Source: Ricinus communis
Taxonomy: Eukaryota; Streptophyta; Magnoliopsida; Malpighiales; Euphorbiaceae
Length of the DNA: 64,000 bases
NCBI RefSeq assembly: GCF_019578655.1
Contig: NC_063261.1
Span: 7,572,446-7,636,445 of the forward strand
Direction of reading: 5' to 3'
The notes under the pieces were generated by a model, which saw only the letters and a list, made by a program, of their open reading frames with translations, ran no database searches and was not told the DNA's origin. A program made the translations under genes and the position numbers. Of the stretch, positions 58,685 through 64,000 are shown piece after piece (positions within the stretch are counted from its first letter, which is position 1; each line of letters begins with the position of its first letter).

Positions 58685-60164
58685 TGATGGGTGCTACTCG
58701 TGTTAGCTACAATCTAAGGCAGTGTACCTATCGATGCAGTCTAGCACTAATGGCGAGTATCAAGGTCGTATTCCTCGGGAAAGCGAAAGCCCAGAGTTAC
58801 TTCTTTGTTCTTTGTTATATTAACCTAAAATGGATGATGAATAAATTCTAAACTAACTATTAACTACGAGCTAAGTTCTAAGGGAGATGCAGGAGTAATT
58901 GATAAGTGAAATAATCAAGACAAGAAGAAAAACCCAAAGGGAATCTAAACTAGTTGGCAATCAAACAAAAGATAAAGGATCGGTGAGTCTAATTATGCTA
59001 CCCGTGATTTACTTAATCAATTCGGTTTCTCTCTCGAGATAACCGAATTCCTAAACCTAATAACCTAAAGTTGGAATCTCTTCCTAACGATTGATTCTTA
59101 AATTAGCATTAAGCTTTAATCCGCCTCTATTAAGCTTTGTTAATTCTTAATCCGGCTAGTTAATTATCCTTATCTCTAAGCGATTATTAACCAGTTCTTG
59201 TTATTCAAAGTTCCAATTGCCAAACGGATTTCTCAATCTCATAAAGCAATCTAAACATCACAATTCACAACGTCTCATGAATAATGCATAATCTTATTAA
59301 CACTGAAAACAAGAAGAATACAAAACCAACTCAAACAATCCAATAATATAATATCAAAACAACATAGCAAAGAAATCCCAATGGATTTAATCAATTTAGC
59401 TAAACATGTTCATGTTTAAAACAATCTAGGAAATCAATTACAATGAAAGAATAATGAAAATAAAACATGTACACCCTTTTCTCTCGAATTGGATGAATGT
59501 ACCCAAATCTAGATCTACACTTTGATTAATCTCCCAAACTGCCTCTTGAATTGCTCCACTATCGTTTTGCACTCGAATCTTACGATTCGGGATTCTTACT
59601 CACCGCAACTCTCTCGCACTCAAGATTGCGTAAACCGAACCAGCCACTGGGGCTCAATGTCACTCTTTTCCCCCTTTTCTCTAAGAAAATGAATTTTTCT
59701 TATATATTTAACTCAAGACGGCCGTGGTCAAGTCGGCCGGTCAAAGACGACCGGAGTCCATGCCAGGTCAAACTGTGGATCTCACCAACTAGGGTTTCAC
59801 CATGACCGTGTTGCTCCGCCACCACGGCCGCCGAGGTCGTGGTGGCTACGGAAACCGTGCTCAAACTATTGTTTTGAAGACCAAGTTTTGATGGTTGGTC
59901 ACGGCCGAGTCTAGGCCGTGATGGTCGACGGCCTTGACTCGTGCCGTGCTCAATGTGCAACGGGCTCTTGTCCGATCTTGATGAATTCTCGTCCGTTTCC
60001 GCACGTATTGATCTATAATTGCTTAAACACTGATGATGGTCCTATAAATGTTCCTGACATGCAAAAGAACATAAAACACGGGTGATCTGGGAATAAAAGC
60101 ACAATAATTGCTAAGAACATACGCAATAATATGCAAGCAAATATGTGTAAAACTATACTCATCA
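58685..60164 (-). repeat. 3' LTR of LARD2
   Basis: 1480 bp. On the minus strand it begins TGATGAGTATAG and ends CACCCATCA. It contains a TATA box at 59699-59710 and a GC-rich block at 59715-59960. Confidence 0.85.
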
Positions 60165-61995
60165 AATTACCCCACACTTAAGCTATTGCTTGTCCTCAAG
60201 CAATTAACAACTCAACCCATAAAACTATAGTTAGCAATTCCTTTCAGTTTATGCCCCTAGTCCACAACAGAGAGTATTCAACACATCTCAAAGGTTACTC
60301 AATCATAAAACAAATTACAAATCATTAACAAAGAATGGAAATAATATTAATGCATGAGTAACTTAAATGATAACTCAACACAAACATCATGAACCAATGC
60401 CTCACAGGGATCACTCAAGTCGCTCAAAGTGTATATTAGGTGAATAACAAATCCCTTAAAGCAAATGCACAAGACCCGCTCACCATAAGCTTGCTCATAA
60501 ATCATATCTTCGCTACTGTGAATAAGTAAATACCAAAATCAAAGGGTCTTTACCAAGGTTGTAATGGGGCTAGGGTAAAGGTACGGAGATTTGGATAGAA
60601 GTGTGAAAATGCTGGAATTCGTGCGATAAACAATAGTATATGCTCAAAGGATTAAATGCCTAAGATCACAAAAAGAATCATTCACTAAAATCCCTACTTC
60701 ATAGAATAACGCTCGCAAATGCTCTAAATCCAATAAAAAGATAAATAATTAAAGAGATTTGTTTATTATATATATATTTTTTTCTTCTTCTTCTTTTTTC
60801 TCTTTCTTTTTTATAATAATGAACTAGCAGCTTATTAGCGACCGCTGAATACAACTCGAATAAACATAAAGAATAACAAATACAAATTGGATTAAAGGGA
60901 GCATTTAAAATATCAAAAAGATTTAGTGAATTTACCAACATAGCAACTAGCATTTTAATCCCACATAAAGTTGAATAAATCACAGAAAGAAATTCTAGCA
61001 GAAGGGTAAAGGAAAGATAAATGTAAAGAATGGTATAATTGAAGTGTATAGGTGTAGATTATGAAGAAAAGGTTAAGGCTCAAAAAATGGCTAACTAATG
61101 GAAACATAAGGTGATAGGCTTTTGGTCAAATGTGGTGAATCCTAAATCGCCCAAATCATCTCATGGTATTCACAATATTCATGTAACTTCAACACGCATT
61201 ACAAAGCAAGTTCTAGAAGCAAAGTTAAGTACAATGCACACTCAAACAAGAAATATAAAGAGCATAAGTATAATGAATGCTCAACTGGCTCAAAATCTCA
61301 CTTTCGGTGTGGTATTAGGTGCGCTTGGTTCGCAACATCATTAATTGAATCATTACTTAAGAAACACATGCATATGATATTATCAACGCTCTAAGTTAAA
61401 ATTCGACAATTCGAAAAACAATTAAATAACACCTAGGTTTAACCCGTGAAGGTTGATGTGTAAAACACCATAAATTGTTTTCTAAGGACAATGAACAAAG
61501 AAAGAAAAGTAACTACAATTCTATAAATCAAGTCATCAATCGGCTCAAAAATAGCATACTCAAGTGCATAAAAACACAAAGGTCCTAACATCCCCTAAAA
61601 ATACACAACACCTAGCCATAGCAATTTCGGATATATTAAAAATCCATATGAGAGATTAAGGTTTATCCATAAGCACCCCACACTTGAAGAACACACCGTC
61701 CTCAAAGGTGTAAAATGTTATGGATACCCCGCATGGAATGCTCAACTAAGAGAACAAAGGCAATACAATCCAAGTGCATGACATGTATGAAAAATAAAGT
61801 AAATAAATGCGGAAAAATAAAAAGATCTAGGGATCGCCTGATCATCCATCGAGGCCGATGTTGTGGAAATTCAAAGGCCTCCTGTGAGAATCAAAATAAT
61901 AAACTAAAGAAATAAAATCAAACCGAAATATGAAAACTAAAACTAATAAAATGTTTCAAAACAAAAGGTTAAAATATTAAAGATTAAAGATAAAG

Positions 61996-62013
61996 TTTGG
62001 GGTGCCTCCCAAA
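61996..62013 (-). other. conserved hairpin in LARD2
   Basis: Complement reads TTTGGGAGGCACCCCAAA, identical to the copies at 5683 and 32591, and sits shortly after the end of the gag-like region. Confidence 0.7.
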
Positions 62014-62039
62014 AGCGCTTCTTTTGATGTGATGAGTCT

Positions 62040-63215
62040 TCTTACCGGACTCATGGTGAAAAGCAAACGCGTTGGGATTGGCGACCATCCATCCTTCTTC
62101 CAAGCAAATGGCTTCAAATATCCGCTAGAGGGATAATCGTCAACTTCCTCTTCCCATACCAAGCAAGTCGCCAAGATGATGGGCAAAACTCGCCTCCTCA
62201 TATATTTGCACGTAGTCATGATGTTTCAGGGCTCTTCCAATTTGAAAGCTAGAGTTTCAACAATTGGAAGGATCGACGGTTGGGCCATTTCTTCAGGAGT
62301 GTTGATGGTTTTCTTCAGTCCCTGGCTTGGTTCACTTGCTAAAAGAAACTCGAGCTCCTCCAAGACTTCTTCATTGGATAACTCGTGCTCATCTTCCATC
62401 ATCGAAGGGACTTGTGGAAAATCTACCAACAATTCCTCTAACTGCAACTCAGCATCATCAACTGTACATTCCTATTGATAGTCTTTCATAGGAATTATGT
62501 TCGCCTCTTCCTTGTCTGGTTCCATCTCCATGTTCAAGAAATCGTCCTGCACAGAAGCATCATCATCAAACATAGTAGATAAACCAGAAAAATTCTCACC
62601 TGAATGCAAAGTGACGGTGCTCAAATGTTCCTCGGATTCAGTAGCGTTTGATAGAGTTCTCGATTGCTCTTCAGCTAGTATCTTGAAGATTAAGCCTACT
62701 TGATGCTCTATGTTGTTAATCGAGGCTTGTTGATCTTCAAGTATCCTCTCTGTTTGTTGGAATCTTTCCTCAAGACTTGTTATGAACCTCATCATCGCCT
62801 CCTCCGACACTAACTCTTCATCTTGAGTTTGAAGGTGCAACATTAGTCACGCTGAATTCCTAGTGGTTCTCGGCCATCTAAGCTCCATCCAAAGGGTGAA
62901 TGAGTGCTCCACTCTTGATTGTAGGTGCTTCCATACGAGTCATTTGGCCAACTTTCCGTATAATTCAATTCGCTCACAGTTATAAGAACAATGAGCAACA
63001 TCACTATACAATGGACAATCATTACACACATGTAAACCACAACAAAATTCACAAAAGACTTAAGATGAAAGGATAGGAGAAGAGAGTTAATTGGTAGCCC
63101 TGCAAAATGATTCCACTCGAGCATCTAAAGATGCACGGGCATCCCAATTTTTAGCACTCTCTTGATTCCTATTCTCATTTTCCAATGCGTCATACAAAGA
63201 TTTTGAGTTTAGCAT
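62040..63215 (-). pseudogene. LARD2 gag C-terminal/linker fragment, broken
   Basis: Collinear with 4474-5643 of LARD1: start MLNSKSLYD at 63215, a long open part 62472-62843 (ERFQQTERILEDQQASINN, then MFDDDASVQDD), and a final part with VLPIILATCL and GYLKPFAWKKDGW. Lesions include a deletion/frameshift near 62845 and a frame change near 62226. A TAG at 62472-62474 lies at the same place as the second LARD1 stop. No enzyme domain is present. Confidence 0.7.
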
Positions 63216-63400
63216 TGAACCTCCTTATCATTCACTATCTGAATCATAAACTTAAGCTAAATAAATATGTAAAAATAAAATAAAATAAATAAACAAATAA
63301 AAATAAAAATCATAAAATAATAAGAAAGAAAAAAAGGCTAAATTAACAAATAGCAAATTTCACTCTAGTTTTCAAACAATTCCCAAGAACGGCCAAAACT

Positions 63401-64000
63401 TGATGGGTGCTACTCGTGTTAGCTACAATCTAAGGCAAAGTGTACCTATCAATGCGCCTAGCACTAATGGCGAGTATCAAGGTCGATTCCTCGGAAAGCA
63501 AAAGCCCAGAGTTACTTCTTTGTTCTTTGTTATATTAACCTAAAATGGATGATGAATAAATTCTAAACTAACTATTAACTACGAGCTAAGTTCTAAGGGA
63601 GATGCAGGAGTAATTGATAAGTGAAATAATCAAGACAAGAAGAAAAACCCAAAGGGAATCTAAACTAGTTGGCAATCAAACAAAAGATAAAGGATCGGTG
63701 AGTCTAATTATGCTACCCGTGGACGAATTCTTAACCGAATTCGGTTTCTCTCTCAAGATAACCGAATTCCTAAACCTAATAACCTAAAGTTGGAATCTCT
63801 TCCTAACGATTGATTCTTAAATTAGCATTAAGCTTTAATCCGCCTCTATTAAGCTTTGTTAATTCTTAATCCGGCTAGTTAATTATCCTTATCTCTAAGC
63901 GATTATTAACCAGTTCTTGTTATTCAAAGTTCCAATTGCCAAACGGATTTCTCAATCTCATAAAGCAATCTAAACATCACAATTCACAACGTCTCATGAA
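63401..64000 (-). repeat. 5' LTR of LARD2, partial
   Basis: Starts TGATGGGTGCTACTCGTG (plus strand), the reverse complement of the LTR end, and matches 58685 onward with small insertions and deletions near 63437 and 63455. Continues past the window end. Confidence 0.9.

Larger units (their letters stand above)
58685..64000 (-). mobile_element. LARD2: second non-autonomous Athila-like element, cut by window end
   Basis: Reverse-oriented relative of LARD1. The 3' LTR is 58685-60164, the interior 60165-63400, and the 5' LTR starts at 63401 and runs off the window. It keeps the PPT (AAGTGTGGGGTAATT, complement of 60165-60179), the internal purine motif (61674-61700) and the hairpin. The primer site next to the 5' LTR reads TGGCCGTTCTTGGGAA, much less like tRNA-Asp than in LARD1. 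The left flank is GTATC; the right flank is outside, so no target duplication can be tested. Confidence 0.85.

Overview
This is a plant nuclear window, AT-rich, with spliced genes, very large introns and dense LTR retrotransposon debris. The encoded proteins look eudicot. I cannot fix the species from the sequence alone. Only three host genes are well supported. (1) A single-exon VQ-motif transcriptional co-regulator lies at 11799-12314 (+). (2) CNX2, the mitochondrial MoaA-type radical SAM enzyme of molybdenum cofactor synthesis, has six exons spread over 15424-26086 (-). (3) GPN1, a GPN-loop GTPase (QQT2 type), has six coding exons at 45918-48217 (-). The exon joins of both spliced genes were worked out base by base. 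They give open frames of 391 and 407 residues with GT..AG boundaries throughout.

Layout. 1-3519: old repeat-like DNA with no gene. 3520-9034: a non-autonomous Athila-like LTR element (called LARD1 here) with a near-perfect 5-bp target duplication. 9035-11798: upstream region of the VQ gene. 12315-15423: AT-rich spacer. 15424-26086: CNX2. Its fourth intron is about 8.4 kb and holds a gag-only LTR element with a MITE nested in one LTR, a TRIM-like element, a copia RNase H relic and Helitron-like ends. 27290-35789: a 5'-truncated, heavily mutated Athila-like element with gag, protease, RT, RNase H, integrase and a 3' LTR. 36740-43110: a Tat-like element whose two halves face each other, with a solo LTR of the LARD family inserted in the first half and flanked by a perfect CCAAG duplication. 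43941-45310: LINE 3' remnant. 45918-48217: GPN1. 49967-53146: SIRE-like copia LTR plus gag, pol missing. 53147-58684: a scrambled cluster of two short LTR families. 58685-64000: a second LARD copy in reverse orientation (LARD2), running off the window end.

The most interesting non-gene structure is shared among the Athila-like elements. The autonomous relic and both LARD copies keep an identical 18-nt hairpin sequence just after the coding region, a second polypurine-like motif about 1.4-1.5 kb upstream of the 3' LTR, and LTRs rich in CACGGC/GCCGTG words. The LARD coding region corresponds to the C-terminal half of Athila gag fused to the linker before RT, so it reads as an internal-deletion derivative. 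Both LARD copies carry the same in-frame TAG. I found no CRISPR array, bacterial operon, tRNA gene or rRNA gene, and nothing that I would call a new protein system.
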